A stretch of 64,000 nucleotides of DNA from a virus, in the IMG/VR virus record IMGVR_UViG_3300030390_001877, positions 62,001-126,000 of that record; one strand, given 5' to 3'. This document shows positions 8,482 through 17,453 of this stretch, one piece after another; the first letter of the stretch is position 1; each line of letters starts with the position of its first letter. Position numbers and translations under genes: made by a program. Below the pieces are notes generated by a model. It worked only from the letters and a program-made list of their open reading frames with translations, was not told where the DNA came from and did no database searches.

Positions 8482-9528
8482 TTAAGTAAGTTGGATAATT
8501 GCTTCTGGTTTAGTTGCAAAATATAGCTTTTTAGCTTGAATCTCAAGAGTATGAGATTCATCATCATCAGAAGTACGTTCGAAAGCAAACATCTCTTGTC
8601 CGCCTTTATTAGCGTAAGAAAGTTTTGAAGCTGGTCCGAAGTAACCGCGAAGAAGATCACGGCCACCACGAGGTAATGCGATACCTTGACCTGCACCTAG
8701 TACTGTAACCTCTGTACCATCTGCTTCTAGGAAAGTAGGGTTATACGCTAAGAAACGTACACCACGATGTTCGAAGAAGTCTGTAACACCCCAAGAGTAG
8801 TATGCACTTAGGTCGTCACGAAGAAGTTGCTTACCAGAGTTTTGGTATTGGTTGTAAACTTCACGGAATTTAGGGTTAGCAATGATTTCGTCAAATAGAG
8901 CGTAATCTAACCAGAAGTCAACACCTTGGATAGCTGCACCAGATTTAATACCACCAGAGATTTTACGTTTAACTTCTGCAATTTTAGCATCTAAGTCTAC
9001 AGAAGCATTACCAGTGTCTAAGTCTACAGTGTAATCCGCAGCTTTATTAAGGCTATATACTGAATACATATCTGTAGCACCTGCAACAGCACCTGTAGGT
9101 AGATCACCTTTCATAGCTTTGAAACGTAAGTATTCATCACGTTGGTCATGTGCTAGACGTAAGTCTTCAAGCTTAGTAGAACGTACATTAGCAAGAGTTT
9201 CAGCAGAATCTGCTTCACCAGCCATACGTTGACCTTGGATATCATATACGTCAATATAATCCATCTCTTTGTAGAACTTCAACAGCATTGCATATTGGTC
9301 TACTTCACGGTCTTTACCAACGCCGTGTACTTTAGACTGAGCACCACCTTCTGACATCATATTAATTTGATTTTTAATACGGTCAAAGATGATAGAATCT
9401 TGAGAAGTAGTAGTAGTGTTGAATAAGCCTTGTGAGCGGATAAAACCAAACTGGTTATCAATAACGTTTACGGCGTTAGTCCAGTCGATAATACCATTAA
9501 TGTTTGAAGGATCGTGAGTTAATGCCAT
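8482..9528 (-). CDS. Major capsid protein (lambda gpE-like)
   Basis: 348 residues, forms the icosahedral shell. It opens MALTHDPSNINGIIDWTNAVN and contains the EYLRFKAMKGDLPTG segment and a C-terminal LPRGGRDLLRGYFGPAS region typical of the lambda gpE family (Phage_cap_E). The order portal, S49 protease/scaffold, small decoration protein, capsid is the lambda order. A strong terminator follows. Confidence 0.85.
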   Translation of the reverse strand: MALTHDPSNINGIIDWTNAVNVIDNQFGFIRSQGLFNTTTTSQDSIIFDRIKNQINMMSEGGAQSKVHGVGKDREVDQYAMLLKFYKEMDYIDVYDIQGQRMAGEADSAETLANVRSTKLEDLRLAHDQRDEYLRFKAMKGDLPTGAVAGATDMYSVYSLNKAADYTVDLDTGNASVDLDAKIAEVKRKISGGIKSGAAIQGVDFWLDYALFDEIIANPKFREVYNQYQNSGKQLLRDDLSAYYSWGVTDFFEHRGVRFLAYNPTFLEADGTEVTVLGAGQGIALPRGGRDLLRGYFGPASKLSYANKGGQEMFAFERTSDDDESHTLEIQAKKLYFATKPEAIIQLT

Positions 9529-9544
9529 TTTTTATTATTCCTTA

Positions 9545-9949
9545 TTATACTTGAGCTAATACTTGGATACCAGCATTAGCTAGTAATGCATCGTACACTG
9601 CTTGTTTCTCTACATCTGTATCTACATCAGTAGCGAAAGATAGTGATTTATCTGCCACTTGAGAAGGACCAGCCATTAATACTGTCATTTCAAAGTCACC
9701 ACCAACAGTAGTGTCGTCGTTAGCTAGAGTGTCGATTAAAACAGCATTAGCATTAGCAGTTGTTGCAACAGCAACTAGAATGTACTTACCAGCAACAGAA
9801 GTTGATTCTAATACAGCACCAATTTCCAAACCCTCTGCAGGAACAGTTACAACCACTTTACGGCGTGTATAACCTGTTGCAGGAGCGTATTCATGTTTAA
9901 GAACGTCACCAACTTTAGTAGGACGACTTGCAATAAGACCTGTAGCCAT
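9545..9949 (-). CDS. Head decoration protein (lambda gpD-like)
   Basis: 134 residues, rich in Ala/Val/Thr. It begins MATGLIASRPTKVGDVLKHEY and contains EGLEIGAVLESTSVAGKYIL. Size, composition and place between protease/scaffold and capsid match lambda gpD-type proteins, which bind the expanded shell and stabilise it. Confidence 0.75.
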   Translation of the reverse strand: MATGLIASRPTKVGDVLKHEYAPATGYTRRKVVVTVPAEGLEIGAVLESTSVAGKYILVAVATTANANAVLIDTLANDDTTVGGDFEMTVLMAGPSQVADKSLSFATDVDTDVEKQAVYDALLANAGIQVLAQV

Positions 9950-9973
9950 TATTATTTTTCCTTATTTATTTTA

Positions 9974-10513
9974 TTAAGAGTTTTTCTTGTGACGAGCTAA
10001 TAACTTTGCCATAACAGCGTCTTGGTCTTTAGCAGTACTTGTTGGTTCAACTTCTGCTTCTGCATCAGCACCAATTTCTTCACCAAAAGAAGTTTTAAGT
10101 TCTTCTACTTTAGTGTTCATTTCTGCTTGCAATGCTTCTTTTTCTGAGTTAAACTCTTCCATCTTAGTAGATAAAGTTTTCTCTAATTCAGATACACTTG
10201 CAGATGCTTGCGAGATTAAACCGCTAACTAATTCTTTGTGAACTGTATCAACGTTAGAAGCTAGTAAGAATTCTAAAACATCTTCTTGAGAATCTTTAAG
10301 GAAAGCATGTTTCGATAATTCTTTATTAAGAGACTCTTTGTGAGCTAATGCTTCTTTCTTTTCGTACTCTGCAACTTTACTAGCTAATAGTTCTTTTTCT
10401 TCTTTCTCAGCTTGTAAACTTGCTAATACTTCTTCTTGTGCAGCTAACTTAGCTTGTAATGCGCTAAGTTCTGTCTGGTCAACTGTAGGAGTTGCCTGAG
10501 CTTCTTTAGACAT
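9974..10513 (-). CDS. Nested scaffold protein (Nu3-like) from internal start
   Basis: In-frame internal ATG (MSKEAQATPTVDQTE) preceded by AGAGGA at a 7-nt spacing, a very good ribosome site inside the protease gene. It would give a 179-residue, almost wholly coiled-coil protein (runs such as SALQAKLAAQEEVL and EKTLSTKMEEFNSEKE). This matches scaffolds nested in lambda C/Nu3 genes. Inferred from the ribosome site and domain border. Confidence 0.7.
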   Translation of the reverse strand: MSKEAQATPTVDQTELSALQAKLAAQEEVLASLQAEKEEKELLASKVAEYEKKEALAHKESLNKELSKHAFLKDSQEDVLEFLLASNVDTVHKELVSGLISQASASVSELEKTLSTKMEEFNSEKEALQAEMNTKVEELKTSFGEEIGADAEAEVEPTSTAKDQDAVMAKLLARHKKNS

Positions 10514-11431
10514 AGATTGTTCCTCTGTTGTCATATTTAAAGTTTCAACTCCTGACGGAGAATTACTATTTTTACCTTTCGGCTTTATTCCCAAGTATTC
10601 TTGGAATTCATCTTCTTCCATTATCTTATCGATAAAACCAATCGCTAAAGCCTTTTCAGCTTTCATAACCTTAGCTTGGGTATCAATAACAGTCTGAACG
10701 TCAATGTTTCTCATAGATGCAACGTGGGAAGTAAATTTTTCATAAAGTGTATCTACACTCTCTTGGATATCTGAAAGGAAACCTTCTCGGAAAGAACCAT
10801 CCTTATCATAAGGAACCTTCTCACTACCTGCTGTAATGAATGTTCTCTCAAAGCCTTCCTTTTCTAGGTGCTTACTGTCATTCATAAGAGAAACAACAAC
10901 ACCAACACTACCTACCTCTGCTTCAGGATTAACAACTATCTCGTGACAAGCACTTAATAAACCGTAACCTGCGCTGGCAGCCATACCATCCACGTATCCA
11001 ATCATCTTGATATTATTCTTATCTGCCAATTCACGGAGTTTATTAGCAGAGTACATCATACGGTAGGCTTGCCCGCCACCTGAATTGACTTTCATAAGAA
11101 CAGTAGAAACACCTTTTTCAACAAGTTCTTCCATATCTTCGATTAAACCTACGTAGCTGCAACCGCCGCACATAGCTTCCCAACCTGTTTTCTTATAAGT
11201 AGTAGGACCTTCTACACGAAGGGTTCCTATACCGTTAGATAACAAAGTAGTTTCTTCATCAGATATGAAATCATCTTGGTCATCATCAAAGAAAGCTTCT
11301 TTTGCGTATGAGTGTAGTAATTCTCTGTTATCAAGAACTTCTGCAATCTCACGAGCTTTTTCTTCGATGATGAATTGAGGTTTTTCTAGGAGTGATTTAG
11401 ATAGACGAGGAAGTTTATGTTTCTTAGACAT
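9974..11431 (-). CDS. Capsid maturation protease (S49, SppA-like) with C-terminal scaffold
   Basis: 485 residues. The N-terminal 275 residues are an S49 ClpP-like serine protease. MKVNSGGGQAYRM is the oxyanion region, GYVDGMAASAGYGLL carries the nucleophile Ser, and VGSVGVVVSLMND follows, with a Lys downstream in the KAEKALAIGFID segment. From about residue 320 it is Ala/Glu/Lys-rich coiled coil, the scaffold. The arrangement matches lambda gpC with nested Nu3. It cuts and removes scaffold during prohead maturation. A promoter (11463-11490) stands just before the gene. Confidence 0.85.
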   Translation of the reverse strand: MSKKHKLPRLSKSLLEKPQFIIEEKAREIAEVLDNRELLHSYAKEAFFDDDQDDFISDEETTLLSNGIGTLRVEGPTTYKKTGWEAMCGGCSYVGLIEDMEELVEKGVSTVLMKVNSGGGQAYRMMYSANKLRELADKNNIKMIGYVDGMAASAGYGLLSACHEIVVNPEAEVGSVGVVVSLMNDSKHLEKEGFERTFITAGSEKVPYDKDGSFREGFLSDIQESVDTLYEKFTSHVASMRNIDVQTVIDTQAKVMKAEKALAIGFIDKIMEEDEFQEYLGIKPKGKNSNSPSGVETLNMTTEEQSMSKEAQATPTVDQTELSALQAKLAAQEEVLASLQAEKEEKELLASKVAEYEKKEALAHKESLNKELSKHAFLKDSQEDVLEFLLASNVDTVHKELVSGLISQASASVSELEKTLSTKMEEFNSEKEALQAEMNTKVEELKTSFGEEIGADAEAEVEPTSTAKDQDAVMAKLLARHKKNS

Positions 11432-11462
11432 ATTCTTTCCTTCTTTCCATACTATATGTTAT

Positions 11463-11490
11463 ATTATAACACGTTTTTAAAATTATGCAA
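11463..11490 (-). promoter_or_regulatory. Promoter for protease/capsid genes
   Basis: TTGCAT, 16 bp, TATAAT on the minus strand. TGTTAT/ATAACA form an inverted repeat centred on the -10 box. The downstream ATAGTATGGAAA is shared with the promoter at 13690-13718. Confidence 0.65.
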
Positions 11491-11493
11491 CCC

Positions 11494-13035
11494 TTACGCA
11501 TTTTCTGTATTTGTTGCACTATTTGAACCGCCTTGCTGGGAATTTCCAGTTCCACTAGATCCAAGCCCCTCTCCTGATTTTGAGTCTCCTTTGTCACCCA
11601 TTTCTAAGTATTCAAGGAGTTCTTCTTGAGAAAGATCTTCCATATGTTCTGTATCGAATCCCATCATTTCGTGCATACGAATAATATTTTCTTTTGTAAG
11701 AGCAATACCTTTAACAGACTTACCACGCTGGATAAGTTTACCTGCTTCATCATAACTAATCTTATCGATATCACCAGCTACAATTCTAGGCATATCCTCT
11801 GGAGATAGGTTAAAGTCGTTCATAACGTTAATTAACTCTGGGATGAGGTCTTTGTTCAATACATCTTCGATGACTTTGATATCAGACTTAATGTAGTGCA
11901 TGTGAATAGCGTTCTTAACTTCTGCACTGTTGTAACTAACACTACCTTCACCTGTGAGTGTATGTCCTGCACCCCATATATCAAATATAGCCTTCCTACG
12001 CTTCTGTATCATCTCCATAGGGTTGAACTGCCTACCACCACCCTCTAGGCCAACTAACCTTGTAGAGTACTCAGGAACAGTACTAGAACCCTCTTGCAAG
12101 TCACTTGGACGGATGATTGAACTTTGGTCACCATTGTGGATGTTAGCTGCTTGAGATATTAATGACTGAACCATATAATACTCATCACTAGTTGGGTCAG
12201 AAGCCGCCTTATCAAGTATATCACTTGGAATAGCTAACTCTATTATACCAGCTAAATCTTTACTAGCGCCATTAACTTCTAAGTCTTCTAATAGGATCTT
12301 TTCTTTCCAAGCTTTATAGCATGCTTTAAGAAGAGGATTACCAAAAGGTGTACTGTCAGTAGCGTTCTCTCCAAACAACATAAACTTCTTACGGGGGATA
12401 CGTTTATAACCTTCACCTGTTAAGTCTGTCGGAGAGATGAAAAAGTTATTAGAGGTTTTATTTTGAAAGAATTGATTATCTTGGCGTAAAGCAATAATAC
12501 GCCTACCACCTGCATAAATTTCAAAAGGAGTAGACTTATCTAAACTTAGTTGAGGTCTGTTGGCTATATCACTAACACGATACATACCTTCCCACTCACC
12601 TCTCTCAACTTTCCTATAAACCTTCTCTGCAATACTAAAACCTTTCTCCTTAAAAGTTTCTATATTACGTATAACCTGCATGTAAGTATTACTGTCTAGA
12701 GTATTTAAACTCCATTGCAAGAACCTAGCAGCTTTTACACTATCAGGGTTGTTCTTATTATATTTAATTTTCTGATTAGCGAATGCCGACTCTATCAAAT
12801 TATAAGTTAATTTAATAACAGTAGCTATTGCATCGTCATTTTTCATAGCCTCGAAAGTTTTCATACTCTGAGGCCATTGTAGCTCGTAAGGTTGTAATCT
12901 ATTAACAATATCTTGGTAAAAAGCAATACCAGATGTACCTACACCTCTTCGTGGAGTAACAGGTTTCTTAGGAGAAGTATCACTACCTTCATTGTTATTT
13001 ACATTCCCACGAGAAGCGTTTCTTTTCTTAGCCAA
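11494..13035 (-). CDS. Portal protein (DUF935/Mu gp29-like)
   Basis: 513 residues. It forms the dodecameric DNA entry ring at one capsid vertex. The region AGHTLTGEGSVSYNSAEVKN followed by a long helix with HMHYIKSDIKVIEDVLNKDL matches the DUF935 portal signature (GQTLT, then VH, D, LN). The first 30 residues are basic and disordered; the C-terminal 40 are Gly/Ser-rich. It lies between terminase and protease, as expected. Confidence 0.8.
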   Translation of the reverse strand: MAKKRNASRGNVNNNEGSDTSPKKPVTPRRGVGTSGIAFYQDIVNRLQPYELQWPQSMKTFEAMKNDDAIATVIKLTYNLIESAFANQKIKYNKNNPDSVKAARFLQWSLNTLDSNTYMQVIRNIETFKEKGFSIAEKVYRKVERGEWEGMYRVSDIANRPQLSLDKSTPFEIYAGGRRIIALRQDNQFFQNKTSNNFFISPTDLTGEGYKRIPRKKFMLFGENATDSTPFGNPLLKACYKAWKEKILLEDLEVNGASKDLAGIIELAIPSDILDKAASDPTSDEYYMVQSLISQAANIHNGDQSSIIRPSDLQEGSSTVPEYSTRLVGLEGGGRQFNPMEMIQKRRKAIFDIWGAGHTLTGEGSVSYNSAEVKNAIHMHYIKSDIKVIEDVLNKDLIPELINVMNDFNLSPEDMPRIVAGDIDKISYDEAGKLIQRGKSVKGIALTKENIIRMHEMMGFDTEHMEDLSQEELLEYLEMGDKGDSKSGEGLGSSGTGNSQQGGSNSATNTENA

Positions 13036-13061
13036 GATAACATCTCCTTACAGTGTACGTT

Positions 13062-13619
13062 CTAAGATAAAGCTTCTTTCAACTCTTTAATCATGTTGGG
13101 GAATGACTTAGTTTTAGTAAGTTCAACACCATAGTTTTCAGAACAATAATCTTTTAAAGCAGACTTACTTCCTGACTTATCATCTTCATTATAAAGAGAG
13201 TTCAGGTAATCATAATCCACTTCTGGAACAGCATCTTCTAAAACTTCTTCTGGAGATACATCCTCTTCTAGGACTACCTCTGCTGATACTACTTCTTCAA
13301 CAAGAACCTTGACAGGTGTTTCCAATTCCAAAGGATCTTTCAGATAAAGATAATAACTTGAAAGGTTGACATGACTTTTAGAAAGATCTACACTTACACC
13401 ATATTCTTCTTCTAAGGTACTGAATAAGTTGTACCAAGCGTGATACTGCTTAAAAGATTTATCTTCGTGTTGAATAACATATTGTGGTGAGAAAAGTGTT
13501 TTATTTACATCGATTGTATTTTTTGTTTGAAGAAGTGCTAAAGTTTTGATAAACTCGTGATAAGAATAACAAGATACTTTATATAAGTCTTCATCATAAA
13601 AATAGGGTTGTTTTTCCAT
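13062..13619 (-). CDS. Unknown acidic protein between terminase and portal, 185 aa
   Basis: Aromatic N-terminal half (QPYFYDEDLYKVSCYSYHEF) and a Val/Glu-repeat linker (VLVEEVVSAEVVLEEDVS and following), then a short basic C-terminal helix (YGVELTKTKSFPNMIKELKEAL). The C-terminus looks like a small SAP- or HeH-type DNA-binding helix pair. A role in packaging is possible from position only. Confidence 0.5.
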   Translation of the reverse strand: MEKQPYFYDEDLYKVSCYSYHEFIKTLALLQTKNTIDVNKTLFSPQYVIQHEDKSFKQYHAWYNLFSTLEEEYGVSVDLSKSHVNLSSYYLYLKDPLELETPVKVLVEEVVSAEVVLEEDVSPEEVLEDAVPEVDYDYLNSLYNEDDKSGSKSALKDYCSENYGVELTKTKSFPNMIKELKEALS

Positions 13620-13689
13620 AAGGATTCCTATTATAAAAGAGAGATGCCTGAATAGACACCTCTGAATGATTTTCCATACTATAGATAGT

Positions 13690-13718
13690 ATTCTACCACA
13701 GTTTTATACTTTTGGCAA
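13690..13718 (-). promoter_or_regulatory. Promoter for portal operon
   Basis: TTGCCA, 17 bp, TAGAAT on the minus strand, between terminase and the 185-aa gene. A perfect dyad ATACTAT-CT-ATAGTAT overlaps the end of the -10 box and the expected start site. Confidence 0.65.
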
Positions 13719-13728
13719 GAGTCCTCTT

Positions 13729-15816
13729 TTAAAACAAACGTTTTGAAGATTGTTTGCCCATAGAGGATTTCATCTTAGAGTATTGTGTGTTGCCCGAGGA
13801 TAATTGTGGGATGGCTACTGCTTTGTGGATTTTGGAAGCGCTGAGGTAATTAAAAGCTGAAGCTACTGTATCTCCGAAATCATCCTTTTTAGTTGTAGTG
13901 GATCTTTCTCCATCAAAACCTTCAAGTTGTTTCATTATGTAATTATAAGTTTTCTCTGAGAAAGTATTCTTAGCTATTTTAATAAGTCCATTCTCTGCTG
14001 CTGTTGCGAAGGGGAGAAATTTAGTTAGCTTATTTTTATTGATAGGGCAAGGGTCTTTCTTGAAAATAAAACCGTGTTCATTGAAGAATTTAGCTTGTTG
14101 ATTCCAAAGAGATTTTCCTGCGGCAGCAGGGTCCTGAGGCGCTACGATGTAAACTTCATCACCGTCATACTCTGCCTGTTTAATCATTGTATTATCCCTA
14201 TCACCAGACCTCTTATATATCGCCCCTTGTATATCATCTACTTCATCGTAAAAATCTTCATGATATTCACCTGCTAAAACATAATAACCGTCATGAGTCT
14301 TATACATCTTGATACAAGTTGTTGGATCAGGGTTTTTCTGCGAAGTTGTCCTTTCGGAAGCCCCGAAATCGTAAGCCCTAACAGCAAAAGCTTTAGAAGG
14401 TATCTTATCTATTTCCTGTAACCACTCCCTCTTAAAATACTTAGTCCCGAAAGCCATTTCAGCCCAACAACCGTGTAGTAGTTGTGCCCTGTCAATATCA
14501 TTAAGACCTTCTAAGAATGCGAGGTAGGATGGATTAATTTCCATCATGATCGGATTGTCGTATATAGTACCACTAACAAAAGAAAAGGATAGTATCTTAC
14601 CTTCCCATCTTTCCTTAGGAATTTCCAATCTAGTACCTAACTCTTCTCGTGAATTACCCCATATATACTCACCTGCTTCTTGTACAAAGTATCTGACTAC
14701 TCCATCTTTTTCTGGGTCAGGAAAACCTTCATCATCTAAGTACCATGAGATCATATCCTTTATCTCGTGCGAAGGAGAAGGGTTACAACTTATTACCATT
14801 CTTGAGAAGTGTTTAGAAGGGGATCTTAGTCGGGACATGAAGTACTCTATCTGTTCCCATTCGAATTGTGTCTATTGTTGTTCAAAGAAGTTCGTTACTC
14901 TTCTTCCGTCTATAAAGACTGCCTTATATCACTATAAGAGTTCAGACTATATCATCATCTACGTGAGATGCTGTGCGCTTCCACCCACTTAGGTGTACAG
15001 GTTTCATAATCCTTTCTAAAGGATCGTTTACCTTAGTCGTTGCACCTTCAAACTGATTACTCAGTAAGCTTGGCTCAGAATTGTCTTTCGTAAAAGAGTT
15101 TCTCTGAATTCACACAGTTATCGATATGTATCGCTACATAAAGGGGCACACTGTTTACCCTCATCTATACCAACAAATGTAAACTCTTGTCCCTGAGCAT
15201 CCATCTTTGACCTAGCTACGTTCTCTGCTTGCTGGTATTTTATTTTAGCACCATTAGGAAATACTACTTCCATCTTATGATCTCTTATTGCCTTAGGTTC
15301 AGAACCTTTAGGCATCTGTTCGTAAATTGCTCTGGCGTTAGGCCAAAGTCCCCCTAATAACTGCGGGTTTGTTCTACGGTACATGATGCAGTTTGTCTTA
15401 CCGTCATCTAAAAGCATTAGAGGGAGGTGATTTAGTATGGTACTTTTCCCAGATCCTGCCAATAAATCTCTCTGGGACAGTTTCGAGTTCGTTACACTCT
15501 TCCACAGTTTCCTGTGTTGTCGGATCATATCTTCTACTTATAAAAGTAGCCCTACGTTTCGAATTCACTTGAATCCTACTCTCAAAATGAGATGACCTCT
15601 ACACCCATGAATTTAATCATTCGGCTCGGTATTGGCATATGATATAACATATCACTTAGCTTCCACCGAATTAGCAGGGGAGTTTATGGTGTGACCACAG
15701 GAATTTTAAGCCCCACCTATTACTAGTATTTGAGTATCAGAAGCTCTTTTCAACATAAGAGCTTGCTTCTTACTTGCAGGAGAGAAAAAGGGTTTCTTTC
15801 CTTTCTGTTTTGTCAT
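13729..15816 (-). CDS. terL: Terminase large subunit, three exons split by two group I introns
   Basis: ATPase and nuclease motor that packages DNA. Exon 1 is 15816-15709 (36 codons, MTKQKGKKPFFSPASKKQ to VIGGA). Exon 2 is 15459-15157 (101 codons, AGSGKST to FVGIDEG). Exon 3 is 14871-13729 (380 codons, TQFEWEQIEYFMSRLRS to the stop). Joined, they give 517 residues in one frame, normal for TerL. Walker A (GGAAGSGKS) is rebuilt only when exons 1 and 2 join; Walker B is VGIDE. The nuclease region includes RAYDFGASE and a late FGDTVASAF. Exon ends in T and intron ends in G fit the group I rule at both introns. Exon 1's ATG overlaps the stop of the HNH gene. Confidence 0.92.
14872..15156 (-). ncRNA. 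Group I intron 2 of terminase gene (285 nt)
   Basis: The exon GGGT pairs with intron GCCC (P1 with U.G at the splice site). The core has TGTGTGAATTC, GACAATTCTGAGCC, AACGACTAAGG and GATATAGTCTGAAC. GACTA can pair with TAGTC as P7. It is closely related to the tape-measure intron, with a compensatory helix change. The intron ends AACAACAATAG. No endonuclease reading frame fits inside it. Removal joins DEG to TQFEW in frame. Confidence 0.9.
15460..15708 (-). ncRNA. Group I intron 1 of terminase gene (249 nt)
   Basis: Begins TAAAATTCC after exon ...GGTGGGGCT and ends ATTTATTG before GCAGGATCT. The core has CTAATTCGGTGGAAGC and CAATACCGAGCC. GGTCAT pairs with ATGATCC with one bulge, as in P7. 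It differs in peripheral parts from the other two introns, so it is a separate insertion or has diverged. No internal gene. It interrupts the P-loop codons between GGA and AGSGKS. The P1 pairing is weaker by eye than in the other two. Confidence 0.82.
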
Positions 15817-16622
15817 TTTATAAAATCCTCGTGTTTTTCTTTAAATATTTTCAATGCTTCAGGTTGTCTACTGCCTTTGCAAAATCTGCTTATCATAGAT
15901 TCTGCTATACCTCGTTCAGATGAAATAAATTTCAAAGATTTTTTGTTTATTAATCTATCTTCTATAATATCAACAACATCATGTAGACCTAGTTTAGTTG
16001 TAGGATGTTTTCTTTTTATGAAATCTCCTTTCTTGAAACCTGTTATACTAGATAACCTTCTACCTGACAACCCATCCCATAGTGTATCTGGACTGGATAC
16101 AGTTAAGCCTAGATTTTCACATATACATTTATACTCTAATCCTGCATTAAAAAGAAATCCTACATATTTCCATTCATACTTGGTAAGGGAACTCAAGGTC
16201 TTCTCTTTTCCATAACTTTCTGCATAATATTTTATAGTATTAAACTCTGAGGTAACCCACTGTAAATTGTACCACATATTATTATCTTTTGTATTATCTA
16301 TATGGTCTATTACTAAACAAGAATTTTCATCAGGAGTGTCCACTAAAAAATGTAAAGCTACTAACCTGTGTACCCTCCTGTGTTTGTATTCCCTATTGCC
16401 ATGGGACATAGCTACCTCTTTATAACCATCCTTATCTGTTTTAGGTTTAAGTATACGTTCTCTTACTTTCTTAACACCTTCTATTCTATGGCGATTAACC
16501 CAAGGAGTCTCTCTTTTCAAACTCTTAACTCTTCCATAATTACTTATCTGATATTTACCTTCAAAGTCTTGGATATCTTTCCATTCTTCCTTAACAGGGA
16601 ATGCTATGTTATTCCAAATCAT
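15813..16622 (-). CDS. NUMOD4/HNH homing endonuclease, free-standing
   Basis: 269 residues. The N-terminus EEWKDIQDFEGKYQISNYGRVKSLKR is a NUMOD4 domain. HRRVHRLVALHFL and VIDHIDNTKDNNMWYNLQWVT form the HNH nuclease. The C-terminal part (LTKYEWKYVGFLFNAGLEYKCI..., KSLKFISSERGIAESMISRF) looks like DNA-binding helix repeats. The stop TGA overlaps the start ATG of terminase exon 1, and it has its own promoter (16789-16817). It probably cuts a site in or near terL in intronless relatives and could mobilise the adjacent introns. Confidence 0.88.
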   Translation of the reverse strand: MIWNNIAFPVKEEWKDIQDFEGKYQISNYGRVKSLKRETPWVNRHRIEGVKKVRERILKPKTDKDGYKEVAMSHGNREYKHRRVHRLVALHFLVDTPDENSCLVIDHIDNTKDNNMWYNLQWVTSEFNTIKYYAESYGKEKTLSSLTKYEWKYVGFLFNAGLEYKCICENLGLTVSSPDTLWDGLSGRRLSSITGFKKGDFIKRKHPTTKLGLHDVVDIIEDRLINKKSLKFISSERGIAESMISRFCKGSRQPEALKIFKEKHEDFIK

Positions 16623-16788
16623 ATTATAAATTCCTCACATTATAATCTCCTTCCTCAAATTAATAAAAAGGAAAAGAACCTATCTGAGGAATACTATAGA
16701 TTCTCTTTTTCCACTCTCAGAAACCCTGTGATCAGCAGATGTCTCTCTTAGAAAGCGTCCTTCTCGAATTATCACTAATTCATCACAT

Positions 16789-16817
16789 ATCTTACCACAA
16801 AGAACACCCTCTGTCAA
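16789..16817 (-). promoter_or_regulatory. Promoter of HNH/terminase transcript
   Basis: TTGACA, 17 bp, TAAGAT on the minus strand. A hairpin GAATTA-GTGA-TAATTC begins at the expected start site, and a leader of about 160 nt precedes the HNH gene. Confidence 0.8.
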
Positions 16818-17026
16818 GAATAGACTTCCTCATCAGAATGCTTCTCATAAAGAACACCAAGATCTTCCAGAAGTTCTTTCTCTAAAGGAGACATATAGTC
16901 ATCTCCAACACTGCCTCTCACTACCTCAAGACTCTCTATAAAACGTTCAACCTCCTTCCAAGTAGCCCTCTTCCCAACAGCACTATCTTCATAACGACAT
17001 TTGTTTCTCTTAAAAATTTTATTCAC
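16814..17026 (-). CDS. Unknown small protein, 70 aa
   Basis: Basic N-terminus (MNKIFKRNKCRYEDSAVGKR) and acidic helical C-terminus (SPLEKELLEDLGVLYEKHSDEE). Good ribosome site (GAGGAGAG). It is the last gene of the 17 kb operon; its 3' end overlaps the -35 box of the HNH promoter. No family recognised. Confidence 0.6.
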   Translation of the reverse strand: MNKIFKRNKCRYEDSAVGKRATWKEVERFIESLEVVRGSVGDDYMSPLEKELLEDLGVLYEKHSDEEVYS

Positions 17027-17051
17027 AGCACACTCTCCTCTCTAAAACTCT

Positions 17052-17426
17052 TCAACTCTTCAACTTTCTACGAACATTCTTCTCAGCAGTACTACTCTTT
17101 GTATGGAAATTCTTTGTAGAAAGTTCTATATCTCTAGGGACATACACCCCTTCTACCATGATCATTTTTGGAAGTGTGTTTTCGTAATGATCCTTGTAAT
17201 CTCGGAATCCTTTACCATACTCACTTTCTTGCCCAAGACCATTTACCAGAATAATGAAATCTTTATAACCGTAATCTTTTAAATAAGATTCTGCTTCCAT
17301 AAAACCTTCATACCAAGAATCCCTCATCTCCCAAATTTTAACTCTAATAAAATCTATAACCACTATTATAAGGGAAATACTCGACACAATAACAATCACA
17401 CATACTAAGATTTGCATACCTAACAT
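17052..17426 (-). CDS. Membrane-anchored unknown protein, 124 aa
   Basis: One N-terminal membrane helix (MLGMQILVCVIVIVSSISLI and on), followed by a soluble domain with WYEGFMEAESYLKDYGY and YGKGFRDYKDHYE. The paired Y/F-G-F...A-E-Y-L pattern recurs in the small protein at 23529-23753. Probably an inner-membrane early protein of unknown role. Confidence 0.6.
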   Translation of the reverse strand: MLGMQILVCVIVIVSSISLIIVVIDFIRVKIWEMRDSWYEGFMEAESYLKDYGYKDFIILVNGLGQESEYGKGFRDYKDHYENTLPKMIMVEGVYVPRDIELSTKNFHTKSSTAEKNVRRKLKS

Positions 17427-17453
17427 ATCACTCTCCTCAAATAAAACACTAAA

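Noticed and set aside
15118-15528. Separate 136-aa ATPase-like gene in the terminase region
   Set aside because: Its first 23 and last 10 residues come from intron sequence. Splicing explains it as exon 2.
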